The notes under the pieces are model-generated. The model was not told where the DNA came from. It ran no database searches and saw only the letters and a program-made list of their open reading frames with translations. DNA of 64,000 nucleotides from Amycolatopsis suaedae (GTDB lineage Bacteria > Actinomycetota > Actinomycetes > Mycobacteriales > Pseudonocardiaceae): assembly GCF_004214935.1 (NCBI RefSeq), contig NZ_SFCC01000006.1, forward strand, positions 124,001 through 188,000, given 5' to 3'. A program made the position numbers and the translations under genes. Shown here in pieces: positions 26,066 to 33,801 of this stretch. Position 1 is the stretch's first letter, and every line of letters begins with the position of its first letter.

Positions 26066-27333
26066 CCGCACCCGAGTCCGCCGCCGCGCCGGAGTCCGAG
26101 GCCAGCGAGTTCCGCTCCGTGGACGACCAGCTCGCGCTGGCGCTTGGCGCCGCCGTCCGGCCGAGGCCGGTTCGCGTAGCCATCTCCGAGGCGCAGGGCC
26201 TGTTGTGTGCCGAGGAGGTCGTCGCCGAGCACGCGTTGCCCGGTTTCGACCAGGCGGCGGTGGACGGCTACGCGGTGCGCAGCGTCGACGTGCGCCCCGC
26301 GGGCCAGGAACCGGTGCAGCTGCCGGTTGTCGGGGAGATCCCGGCCGGTTCCCGTCAGCCGCGCCGGCTCCAGCCGGGCCAGGCGGTGCGGGTGGCGACC
26401 GGAGCGCCGCTGCCCACGCTCGCCGACGCCGTGGTGCCCGTCGCCTACACCGACGAGCACCCGGCGAAGGTCACCGTCCACCGGCCGGTTCCGTCGGCCG
26501 GATACGTCCGCCGGACCGGCGAGGACGTGCAGATCGGCGACGTCGCCGTCCGTCAGGGCGACACGATCGGCGCGGCCCAGGTCGGCCTGCTCGCCGCCGT
26601 CGGCAAGGCGAAGGTGCTGGTCTACCCGCGGCCGAGGGTGTCGGTGATCTCCGTCGGCGACGAGCTGGTCGACATCGACCGGACGCCGTCGGTCGGGCAG
26701 GTCTACGACGTCAACTCCTACGCGCTGGCCGCGGCCGCGCGCGACGCGGGCGCCGAGGTCAGCCGGGTGGGGATCGTCCCGAGCGACCCGAAGCGGCTGC
26801 GGGAGGTCGTCGAGGGCAGGCTGCTGATGTCCGAGGTCGTCGTGGTCGCGGGCGGGGCGGGCGGCAGCTCGGGTGACGAGGTGCTGGCCGCGCTGTCGGA
26901 GCTGGGCCGGATCGACATGACCAGGGTGGCCATGCACCCCGGCTCGGTGCAGGGTTTCGGCAGGCTCGGGCCGGACTCGGTGCCCACGTTCCTGATCCCG
27001 GGGAACCCGATGAGCGCGCTCGTGGTTTTCGAGGTGCTCATCCGGCCGTTGATCAGGGCGGCGCGGGGGACCCGCAACCCCCATCGCAGGACCGTCAGTG
27101 CGCGGCTGCTGTCGCCGATCACGTCGACCAATGGGCGGCGTGGTTTCCTGCGTGGTCAGCTGCTGCGGGACGAGAGCAACGGCGAGTACCTGGTGCAGCC
27201 GCTCGGCACGTCCGGCGCGCACCTGCTGGCGTCGCTGGCCGAGGCGAACTGCCTGATCAATGTCGACGAGGACCTCACCGAGGTGACCGCGGGCGAGCAG
27301 GTGAAGGTGACGTTCCTCGCCCAACGCGGCTGA
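26062..27333 (+). CDS. MoeA paralogue / gephyrin-like divisome protein Glp
   Basis: A 423-residue MoeA-fold protein: domain I-II with LPGFDQAAVDGYAVRS (about 55-70) and VATGAPLPTLADAVVPV, and domain III with VVVAGGAGGSSGDEV (about 264-278), then MHPGSVQGFGRLG and LIPGNPMSALVVFEVL. Canonical MoeA has GGVSVGDYD and PGKP at the two active-site loops; both differ here. The mycobacterial gene at this place is moeA1 and the corynebacterial relative is Glp, a gephyrin-like protein that binds FtsZ and the membrane receptor GlpR. The GlpR/SepX gene is two genes downstream, favouring the cell-division role. Confidence 0.85.
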   Translation: MTAPESAAAPESEASEFRSVDDQLALALGAAVRPRPVRVAISEAQGLLCAEEVVAEHALPGFDQAAVDGYAVRSVDVRPAGQEPVQLPVVGEIPAGSRQPRRLQPGQAVRVATGAPLPTLADAVVPVAYTDEHPAKVTVHRPVPSAGYVRRTGEDVQIGDVAVRQGDTIGAAQVGLLAAVGKAKVLVYPRPRVSVISVGDELVDIDRTPSVGQVYDVNSYALAAAARDAGAEVSRVGIVPSDPKRLREVVEGRLLMSEVVVVAGGAGGSSGDEVLAALSELGRIDMTRVAMHPGSVQGFGRLGPDSVPTFLIPGNPMSALVVFEVLIRPLIRAARGTRNPHRRTVSARLLSPITSTNGRRGFLRGQLLRDESNGEYLVQPLGTSGAHLLASLAEANCLINVDEDLTEVTAGEQVKVTFLAQRG

Positions 27334-27335
27334 TC

Positions 27336-27998
27336 ATGACGCCACCGGACTACTACCGGGCGGACAGCCGTCACCCGGGCTGGCCGGTGCGGCTCGGCCC
27401 GCTGACGGTCCCGGCGGGGACGGTCACGCTGCGGCCGGTGCGGCTGCGCGACGCGCGGGAGTGGAGCCGCACGCGCCTTGCCGACCGCGGCTACCTCGAA
27501 CAGTGGGAGCCCAGCGCGGCCGGATCCTGGGAGGAACGCAACGCCGTGCTGGCGTGGCCGTCGCAGTGGGCGGCGCTGCGGTCGCTCGGCAGGCGCGGGC
27601 AGTGTCTGCCGTTCACGATCCTGCTGAACGGGACGTTCGCCGGGCAGCTGACGATCGGCAACGTCATCCGCGCGTCGCTGCGTTCGGCGTGGGTGGGTTA
27701 CTGGGTGCCGTCCGCGCTGGCGGGCGGCGGGATCGCCACCGCGGCCGTGGCGCTGGCCGTCGACCATTCGCTGGGCGAGGCCGGGCTGCATCGCATCGAG
27801 GCCACCGTGCGTCCGGAGAACACGGCGAGCGTGCGGGTGCTGACGAAGGCCGGTTTCCGCAGGGAGGGCCTGTTCGAGCGGTACCTCGACGTCGCGGGCG
27901 GCTGGCGGGACCACCTGTGTTTCGCGATCACGGCGGAGGAGACTGGGCCGGGTCTGGTGGCCCGGCTGGTGGCGAGCGGCAAGGCCGAACACGCCTGA
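27336..27998 (+). CDS. RimJ-type GNAT N-acetyltransferase
   Basis: A 220-residue GNAT enzyme of the RimJ/RimL (Acetyltransf_3) subgroup. Visible features are GTVTLRPVRLRDAREW at the N-terminus, QLTIGNVIRASLRSAWVGYW for beta4, LALAVDHSLGEAGLHRIEAT and RPENTASVRVLTKAGFRREG, which bind acetyl-CoA. The likely target is the N-terminal amine of a protein (ribosomal or other), unproven. It lies two bases after the moeA-like stop; the order galU-moeA-rimJ matches M. tuberculosis Rv0993-Rv0995. Confidence 0.9.
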   Translation: MTPPDYYRADSRHPGWPVRLGPLTVPAGTVTLRPVRLRDAREWSRTRLADRGYLEQWEPSAAGSWEERNAVLAWPSQWAALRSLGRRGQCLPFTILLNGTFAGQLTIGNVIRASLRSAWVGYWVPSALAGGGIATAAVALAVDHSLGEAGLHRIEATVRPENTASVRVLTKAGFRREGLFERYLDVAGGWRDHLCFAITAEETGPGLVARLVASGKAEHA

Positions 27999-28140
27999 AG
28001 GCGCGTTACCACATAAGCTGGTTTTCACCTAATCCAGTGACAAGATCCATGATCTCTCCCGGCGAGCCTCCGTTTCTTCTGTTACTCCTGTGACTAGCGT
28101 GACTAACGAACGGAGTTCACGTCGGGGGAGGTGACGGGAG

Positions 28141-28905
28141 ATGCCTAGCTCGTTGATCATTGTCGCGCTGGCCGCGGCATGGCTCGTCGTCCTCGTTCCC
28201 ATGATCGCGCGCAAGCGCCAGGAGATCGCACGCACCGCGGACTCCGCGTTGGCCGCCCGAGTCGTGCGGAGCGGGAGCACACGCAACGAGGGGCGGGAGG
28301 AGTTCAGCATGGCCGACACCGTGCAGCCGGACGAGCACCCCGATGACCGTGACGACCTCGAGGCCGTGGAGGAGCCCGAGCCCCGGGAGGAGGCCGAGCT
28401 GCCGCCGCTGCCGCAGCCCAGGCCGGACAACCCCCGCCGCTACCGCCCAGGCCGTGGCGGCTTCGATCCGGAGGCCGCGGAGATCGCCGCGAAGGCGAAG
28501 TACGCGTTCCGGCAGCGTGTCGTGATCATCCTGCTGGTGCTGGCCGTCGTCACGGCCGGCCTGGCTGGATTCCTGCTCCCGTTGCTGTGGTGGGTGCACG
28601 GCGCCGTCGACCTGACGCTGATCGGCTACCTCGTGTACCTGCGCAGGCAGGTGCGGATCGAGAACGAGATCCGCGAGCGGCGGATGGCGCGCATGAGCGG
28701 CTCCCGGCCGGTGCGCCGGGCGCCGTCCGACGACGTGGAGGTCACCCGCGCGTCGGCGGAGATCGTCGGATCCGAGCGCAAGCCGTCGCCGACCTCGCGC
28801 ATGCGCCGGCAGGCCGCGGTCGTCGACCCCGAGGACGAGGACCCGGCCTTCCACGACCTCGAAGAGCCTGGTCAGGCGGGTTTCCGCAGGGCGGCGGGCG
28901 AGTAG
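28141..28905 (+). CDS. sepX: SepX/GlpR divisome membrane protein
   Basis: A 254-residue protein. The N-terminal transmembrane helix is at 3-21 (SSLIIVALAAAWLVVLVPM). A cytoplasmic acidic/proline-rich segment follows (55-110), then a paired hydrophobic hairpin at about 125-165 (VVIILLVLAVVTAGLAGFLL, LTLIGYLVYL) and a charged C-terminal tail. This architecture and position match Rv0996, GlpR of corynebacteria and SepX of Streptomyces, which anchor Glp/DynB-type partners at the FtsZ ring and influence growth and septation. RBS GGGGGAGGTGACGGGAG precedes the ATG. Confidence 0.85.
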   Translation: MPSSLIIVALAAAWLVVLVPMIARKRQEIARTADSALAARVVRSGSTRNEGREEFSMADTVQPDEHPDDRDDLEAVEEPEPREEAELPPLPQPRPDNPRRYRPGRGGFDPEAAEIAAKAKYAFRQRVVIILLVLAVVTAGLAGFLLPLLWWVHGAVDLTLIGYLVYLRRQVRIENEIRERRMARMSGSRPVRRAPSDDVEVTRASAEIVGSERKPSPTSRMRRQAAVVDPEDEDPAFHDLEEPGQAGFRRAAGE

Positions 28906-28958
28906 GGACCCTCCCGCTCGGTCGGCACAGCGCCGTTGCTATGCTGATCGGGCTTCAA

Positions 28959-29031
28959 GGGGCTGTAGCGCAGTTGGTAGCGCGTCTCGTTCGCATCGAG
29001 AAGGTCAGGGGTTCGATTCCCCTCAGCTCCA
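28959..29031 (+). tRNA. tRNA-Ala (anticodon CGC), AICE integration target
   Basis: A complete cloverleaf. Acceptor GGGGCTG pairs with CAGCTCC; the D arm is GCGCAGTTGGTAGCGC; the anticodon stem TCTCG/CGAGA carries loop TTCGCAT, anticodon CGC; the T arm is AGGGG-TTCGATT-CCCCT, with discriminator A. No CCA is encoded. Its 3' 43 bases form part of the attL repeat, so the gene stays intact after integration. Confidence 0.96.
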
Positions 29032-29032
29032 C
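28989..29032. repeat. attL (44-bp core repeat, copy 1)
   Basis: The sequence beginning GTTCGCATCGAGAAGG and ending CCCCTCAGCTCCAC, from inside the anticodon loop to one base past the tRNA, is identical at 39045-39088. Adjacent to int, as expected for tyrosine-recombinase elements. Confidence 0.95.
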
Positions 29033-29041
29033 AGCAGGTCA

Positions 29042-29076
29042 GAGGCCCTTTCCGGACACCCGGGAAGGGCCTCTTT
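29042..29076 (+). terminator. Element-borne terminator downstream of tRNA-Ala
   Basis: GAGGCCCTT (29042-29050) pairs with AAGGGCCTC (29065-29073) followed by TTT. It lies inside the AICE just after attL and probably ends tRNA transcription in the integrated state, and int transcription from the other side. Confidence 0.75.
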
Positions 29077-29110
29077 GCGACCTGTACAGCAGCAAAGTAC
29101 AGCAGTAGCT

Positions 29111-30325
29111 TCACTGGAGGCTGTCCCCAAGCTTCTTGAGCGCTGCCCGAGTCTGCTCGGACGAAACCTCGGTGTAGACCTCCATCGTGACCGTGAACTG
29201 GGCGTGTCGCAGGATGCGCATCGCAACGCGGGGATGTACGTCAAGGTCAGCCAGCAGTGACCCGCAAGAACGTCGACCATCGTGCACGGTGATGTATCGC
29301 ACGCCAGCCTTTCGGCACCGGGTGGCCCAGGAACGCAGGAAGTTGCGGGGCTCGATCGGGGTGCCGTTCTGAGTGGTGAACAACAGGTTGCTCTTAATCC
29401 AGGCGTCCGCCTTCTCGCGGTCCCGGTTCCGCTGCTCGATACGGAGCTTCAGCGCGGCCGTGACGACGTCGATAAGCGGCAGGGTGTCATCGGACGTCGC
29501 GGTCTTGGTCTGACGGTGCAGCAGGCGCTTACGGACGCGTTGAAGCTGCCAGGAGATGTCCAGCTCCGATGCCTCGAAGTTGATCGCATCGTCAGGCAGG
29601 CCCAGGACTTCGCCCTCACGCATCCCCATGACCACGATCAGGACGTACGCCGCGTAGAGCGGGTCATCCTCGGTCTTGGCTGACTCCAAGAACCGCCGAG
29701 CCTCATCGCTGGACCACCGTTGACGCCTAGGCTTACGAAGCGTCGGCAGGCTGACGAGCGCGACCACGTTCCGGCTGATCAACTCTTCTCGGATCGCGTG
29801 GTTCAAGGCGCTCCGCAGGCAATCCCGGATGTCTTTGACCGTCCGAGCTGAAGGCGTCTGCTCGCAACACCGCCCAAGGGCACAACATCGTTGCTTCACC
29901 TTCGTCCGACGAGCGTCCTTGCCCTGCGCGCAGCACTGGCACACCTGCGACAGCCTGTTGACCCACGTCTGTGCCTCGCGGAGTTGCAGCCGGTCGATTC
30001 GGCGTTCGCCAAGAAAGGGAGCTATGTAAAGCCTGACGAACAGCTCGTAGTTGACGTACGTCTTCGGTGCTCGATTAGGCTCGATGACCTCTTCGAGCCA
30101 GCTAAGCAGGTACGGTCCGAGTTTGGGCACATTCGTAGCAACCGGCCCTTTCTTGGCTTGGTGGTGTAACTTGAGCCACTTGTTATGTACCTCGTCGCGG
30201 TCCTTGCCGTACACGTACTTACGCTTCCGGGTGCCGACAGGCGTTTGTACCCACACGTATGCAGCGTAGCCATTGCGGTAAGGGTAAATTGAACCCTCGC
30301 CGTTGGCGCGCGATTTACCACTCAT
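29111..30325 (-). CDS. int: AICE tyrosine recombinase (integrase)
   Basis: A 404-residue phage-type integrase: arm-binding N-terminus (GEGSIYPYRNGYAAYVWVQT), SAM-like core-binding domain and catalytic domain with Arg in MGMREGEVLGL, HDGRRS (His-x-x-Arg), His in LRHAQFT and nucleophile Tyr in MEVYTEV. The core-binding domain contains a Cys-rich insertion (CQCCAQGKDARR...CCALGRCCEQ) seen in related actinobacterial AICE integrases and perhaps zinc-binding. ATG 30325 has AGGAGG six bases upstream. It catalyses integration and, with Xis, excision at the tRNA-Ala att site about 80 bp away. Confidence 0.95.
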   Translation of the reverse strand: MSGKSRANGEGSIYPYRNGYAAYVWVQTPVGTRKRKYVYGKDRDEVHNKWLKLHHQAKKGPVATNVPKLGPYLLSWLEEVIEPNRAPKTYVNYELFVRLYIAPFLGERRIDRLQLREAQTWVNRLSQVCQCCAQGKDARRTKVKQRCCALGRCCEQTPSARTVKDIRDCLRSALNHAIREELISRNVVALVSLPTLRKPRRQRWSSDEARRFLESAKTEDDPLYAAYVLIVVMGMREGEVLGLPDDAINFEASELDISWQLQRVRKRLLHRQTKTATSDDTLPLIDVVTAALKLRIEQRNRDREKADAWIKSNLLFTTQNGTPIEPRNFLRSWATRCRKAGVRYITVHDGRRSCGSLLADLDVHPRVAMRILRHAQFTVTMEVYTEVSSEQTRAALKKLGDSLQ

Positions 30326-30512
30326 TTTCTGCCTCCTGGACTCGTCGTTGGATGTACTCATCGACCCAATTGGGCAAAATGCGACGGTTTCGTCCGTCTT
30401 TTATTGATCGGATTTCGCCCATGGCAACCAGCATCTTGGTCTTCGATAAACTAAATCCAAGCATCTGTGCGACCTCTTTTGTGGTATGCCACTTCGGCGT
30501 AATCACTGTCAT
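30315..30512 (-). CDS. xis: Excisionase / MerR-AlpA-type HTH protein
   Basis: A 65-residue DNA-binding protein with the winged helix-turn-helix HTTKEVAQMLGFSLSKTKML and wing IRSIKDGRNRRILPNWV, the HTH_17 excisionase family. ATG 30512 is preceded by GGGAGGAGGTG; it overlaps the int start by 11 bp so the two are translationally coupled. It directs Int toward excision. Normal length for AICE Xis. Confidence 0.92.
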   Translation of the reverse strand: MTVITPKWHTTKEVAQMLGFSLSKTKMLVAMGEIRSIKDGRNRRILPNWVDEYIQRRVQEAENEW

Positions 30513-30517
30513 GTTGT

Positions 30518-32110
30518 TCACCTCCTCCCGTTGATCAGCGCGTCGTGTTCTTCGCGTGCGGTGAGGCGGTGCTCTCGTGCTTTGGCTGCTGCGGTGTTCG
30601 CTAGCTGGGCGTCTCCAGTGGTGAGCCATCCCACGCCGTCGAAGGTGTGGGTGACGATGAGGTTGGCTTGGGCACCATCGGGATCATCGTCCAGGGGCGT
30701 ACTCTCGGGCGGCTGACTGTCCTGTGTGGACTGTCCTATTTGGTAAGCGCGGCGGACGGCGCGGAGTGCTCCGAGGGTGGTGGAGTAGCGGCGACTTTTG
30801 GTGGCGAAGTGTCCGCCGTAGCCGAGCATGTGTGCCCAGCGCTGTAGTCCGCCCCAGCCGGGCAAGCTTCTCTGCGGTCCGTGGTCGGGTCCGTGGTCCC
30901 ATTCGGCGCGTTGGGCGGCGCTGGTGCACCAGAGAGGGTACTGGCCGAGGGACCAGCAGGCTTGTAGCTGGCGGTTCTGGTGTGTGTCTTCGGTGGTGTA
31001 GTAGCGGATGGACTCGGCGGTGAGTCGGCGGGAGACGTGCCCGGCGTCCTCGGTGGCCTTGGTGGCGTACTTGGCGAGGTACCCGGCAACGGCGGTGGTG
31101 GTGAGGTCGCCCCGGTCGTCGAGATCGGCGCCGACGAGGCTGACGGGGCGGATGTCGAGTTGTTCGCCCCAGGAGATCTCCCAGCCGTCCTGCTTGCGTG
31201 GGTGCGGGGCAGTGTCGAAGCTCGTCGCGTGGACAGCGCTGGTGATGTAGGAGTGTAGATGGTCCACGGTGATCGCTGGGTGGGGCGTCAGCACCTGGTC
31301 TTTGTCGTTCGGGTCGTAGCCGTCCAGGCGGATCAGGGCATGGAAATGGACTGCCCCGCGGTGCTGATACTCGGCGACCTTGGCGTACTGCAGCCGCACC
31401 GCGGTTTGCCGGCCGAGGGTCTTCGCGTGCGCGGCCAGCTGGCGGTTGATGGCGATGGTGGTGCGTCGCCACAGCTCACCCGCGTGCAGGTTCCACACGG
31501 CCTGGTGTTCGTAGTCGTAGCACTCCCGGCACAGCGGCTCCCCCGTCCGCTGGTCCTCGGGAGTGTGGAAGGTCCAGCAGGCCAGCAGCACCCCGTGTGG
31601 GCACCTGACCGGGTTTCTCCGGGGCGTACACGGCCGACGGGCGCCAGGACGGCTGGCGGTGTGCACGAGGCCGAACGAGGGGGCGGTGAAGGTGACGAAC
31701 AGGCAGGGATGGTTGACCACGGTGTCGGGGACACCTTTGCCGCCGAGTAACCCGGCTTTGATCAGGTGGTACATGTCGGCGCGATAGGTCTCGGCGCAGC
31801 CTGGGCACACAGTGGCACGGCGGTTCTTGCAGGCGACGTAGAGCATGCCGTCGGGCATGCTGTCGCTGATCCGGTCAACCTCGGTGACGCGGCCGTCGTT
31901 ATCGAGCCACTGTGCTGCCACCCGCAGCCGCACTGGTTGGGAGCAGGCGGCAGCGGGCATGACGTGCGACAGCCACCAGCCGTAGCCGGGGTCGCTGGCC
32001 CGATTGAGGTGAGCAGGGGTAGCCGCAGGGAACGGCGAGTACTCGGCAACGGCCCCCACCCCCAGTACCGGTGTGGTGCTGGGGGTGAGAGTCGTGGTCG
32101 AGGCAGTCAC
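30518..32110 (-). CDS. repSA: RepSA-family rolling-circle replication initiator
   Basis: About 530 residues. The N-terminal region has Cys pairs in VCPGCAETY and CRECYDYEH (zinc-like). The HUH endonuclease motif is GAVHFHALIRLDG, with two metal-binding histidines, and the catalytic tyrosine motif is TAVAGYLAKYATKATE. It nicks the double-strand origin and starts rolling-circle replication of the excised element, as in pSAM2. GTG 32110 starts two bases after the upstream stop; a TTG at 32128 in the same frame is an alternative. The 3' end lies five bases from xis, giving a repSA-xis-int operon. Confidence 0.92.
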   Translation of the reverse strand: MTASTTTLTPSTTPVLGVGAVAEYSPFPAATPAHLNRASDPGYGWWLSHVMPAAACSQPVRLRVAAQWLDNDGRVTEVDRISDSMPDGMLYVACKNRRATVCPGCAETYRADMYHLIKAGLLGGKGVPDTVVNHPCLFVTFTAPSFGLVHTASRPGARRPCTPRRNPVRCPHGVLLACWTFHTPEDQRTGEPLCRECYDYEHQAVWNLHAGELWRRTTIAINRQLAAHAKTLGRQTAVRLQYAKVAEYQHRGAVHFHALIRLDGYDPNDKDQVLTPHPAITVDHLHSYITSAVHATSFDTAPHPRKQDGWEISWGEQLDIRPVSLVGADLDDRGDLTTTAVAGYLAKYATKATEDAGHVSRRLTAESIRYYTTEDTHQNRQLQACWSLGQYPLWCTSAAQRAEWDHGPDHGPQRSLPGWGGLQRWAHMLGYGGHFATKSRRYSTTLGALRAVRRAYQIGQSTQDSQPPESTPLDDDPDGAQANLIVTHTFDGVGWLTTGDAQLANTAAAKAREHRLTAREEHDALINGRR

Positions 32111-32111
32111 G

Positions 32112-32372
32112 TCAGCCGCGTCCGACAATCCGAACCTGTGCGACGTTGAAGGCGGTCAGCGTGTATCGAAGCCGCTCGTCGCTGACGGGTTTCAGAGACA
32201 CGTTCACTCGGTGCATGCGAAGTTCCCAGGAATTGTGAATGGTCCACACGAAGGTGGAAATGTCGGCGCCACTGTAATAGGCGTCTTCCCACTGGGAGGC
32301 GTAGTCGGCAAATGTTCCGAGGCTCATTGCCCCGTCGGTGATCCACATGAACTGCCGGTCGTCCTGACTCAT
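32112..32372 (-). CDS. AICE hypothetical protein, 86 aa
   Basis: Starts at ATG 32372 with GAAGGAG nine bases upstream and ends two bases before repSA. Sequence beginning MSQDDRQFMWITDGAMSLG has no recognised domain; no membrane segment; aromatic-rich middle (ADYASQWEDAYYSGADISTF). Its place in the repSA operon suggests a replication or copy-control accessory, but this is inference from position only. Confidence 0.7.
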   Translation of the reverse strand: MSQDDRQFMWITDGAMSLGTFADYASQWEDAYYSGADISTFVWTIHNSWELRMHRVNVSLKPVSDERLRYTLTAFNVAQVRIVGRG

Positions 32373-32374
32373 TT

Positions 32375-33061
32375 CTACTTCTCCTTCGTGTCGTTGGTAA
32401 CTAGTTTGGCCAGCGCGGACGCGAGACCAAGAACGATGACCGGAATAATGGCCACGAGCATGACGATCGGCCACGGTGCTTTCGTGTATCCGGCCGCGGC
32501 CATCAGGTGATACGCGACCTGAGCAATAGCGCCGATAACCAGGCTGCCAATGGCGGACCATTTCGCGAATCGCTGGGTACGCTGACTGCTGTCCTTGCTC
32601 GTGCCGAGCCACACCCGCAGGGCGTAGGCCGCGTAGGCTTCCACGGATAGCGGAAGGACCACGGCGGTGTTGATACGCAGGGCATCCCAGATGCCCGGCA
32701 GCGGGGTAATGATTCCGAAACCGGCCATCTGGCCGAGTCCGACCCAGCCGGACCACACGGCCACGGCAGCCGCCGCACCAATGATGATCAGCGGCCAAGG
32801 CTTGGGCCGCTTCACAACCGGCGCTTGCGTCTTCTTTCGCGTCGCAGTCGGCTTGGTCTTCGCCGTCTGTGTCGTGGTGGTCTTCTTCGTGGTAGTGGGC
32901 TTCTTGGCTACGTTGGTCCGCTGCGTCCGGGCAGACCGGTTCGGTGTGACAGTCTCCGGTGGACTGTCGGTGTTTGGCTGGACGGTGGTACCGGTTTGGT
33001 CCAGTGTGGACGGATGATGAGCGCGAATGGTGGTCGCGCCGTTGACGGTGGGAGTGCTCAT
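32375..33061 (-). CDS. Spd-like (DUF2637-type) membrane protein with Lys/Thr-rich N-terminus
   Basis: A 228-residue protein. Residues 40-88 form a low-complexity Lys/Thr/Ala/Pro segment (KKPTTTKKTTTTQTAKTKPT) that could bind DNA or RNA. Residues 90-225 contain four membrane helices with GLGQMAGFGIITPLPGIWDA and LPLSVEAYAAYALRVWL, resembling DUF2637/SpdB proteins that spread conjugative plasmids between hyphal compartments. It is the likely spread protein of the element. The stop overlaps the start region of the next gene by a few bases, keeping one operon. Confidence 0.75.
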   Translation of the reverse strand: MSTPTVNGATTIRAHHPSTLDQTGTTVQPNTDSPPETVTPNRSARTQRTNVAKKPTTTKKTTTTQTAKTKPTATRKKTQAPVVKRPKPWPLIIIGAAAAVAVWSGWVGLGQMAGFGIITPLPGIWDALRINTAVVLPLSVEAYAAYALRVWLGTSKDSSQRTQRFAKWSAIGSLVIGAIAQVAYHLMAAAGYTKAPWPIVMLVAIIPVIVLGLASALAKLVTNDTKEK

Positions 33062-33801
33062 GTCGTCTTCTCCTTGATCTCGGAGGAGTGAAGGTCGGCG
33101 CCAGTGGCCCAGCGGAACAAGGGCCAGGGATGCTTGCCGACGCGTGAAATGGGCTGATCTGCCTCTACGTCGACGAGGTAATCCGGCAGGAACAGGGTGA
33201 GTCCGGTTTCCAGGTCAACGACCATGCGGCAGGTGTTGTCGCTGCCGGATTCGAGGTCTTCTTGGACGCACCACACGGAGCCGTCCTTGCGGATGTATGG
33301 GGTGGTGTAGTTCAGAATTTTCATGGTGGGTGTCCTTTCGCTCCAGCCGAGCAGATCGGCAGGCGTGATCGTTCGAGGAATGCCGGTAATGCGGCGGGAA
33401 AGTTGCCGGGCGGCGTAGGTGATCACCGGCTTGTTGGTGATCCATTCGCCGTCGATCACGGCAAACAGGCGGCGTGCGACCGGGCGCAGTTCGCCGGGTG
33501 TCCACACCCGTTGCGGTGGTCGGATGCCGCAGTGCGGGCACACGCGGGAGGCGCCACCTTGTTGTTTGATCTGACGTTCCCGTGTCCGGGTGCCGGACCA
33601 GGTACGGGCCAGCGTCCAGGTGATGCCGTGCTGGCGGATCACGGCGAGTAGCCGGGCGCCATGGCCCTGTTGGTGCTGCATGAGCCGCTGGTTCAGGTCG
33701 GCTGCCCAGCCGAGATAGTGCCGGGCGTGCTTGTAAGGCTGGTCGAAGTGCAGCAGGTACACGGTGCCGGTCCGAGACCGTCGCGGGTTGGCGGTGGTCA
33801 T
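33058..33801 (-). CDS. GIY-YIG-like nuclease-domain protein of the AICE
   Basis: A 247-residue protein. The N-terminal 90 residues have GTVYLLHFDQPYKHARHYLG, resembling the GIY-YIG fold with the two Tyr strands, followed by WAADLNQRLMQHQQGHGARL and a CPHC pair, all typical of actinobacterial AICE/plasmid GIY-YIG-like proteins. A second part (residues 160-247) starts at an internal ATG (33324) with AAAGGA upstream and could be made separately. It overlaps the Tra stop by ATGA. It may nick or process element DNA; activity untested. Confidence 0.75.
   Translation of the reverse strand: MTTANPRRSRTGTVYLLHFDQPYKHARHYLGWAADLNQRLMQHQQGHGARLLAVIRQHGITWTLARTWSGTRTRERQIKQQGGASRVCPHCGIRPPQRVWTPGELRPVARRLFAVIDGEWITNKPVITYAARQLSRRITGIPRTITPADLLGWSERTPTMKILNYTTPYIRKDGSVWCVQEDLESGSDNTCRMVVDLETGLTLFLPDYLVDVEADQPISRVGKHPWPLFRWATGADLHSSEIKEKTT

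Noticed and set aside
28872..29114. Minus-strand open frame across tRNA-Ala
   Set aside because: Antisense to the tRNA and its terminator; no coding signal.
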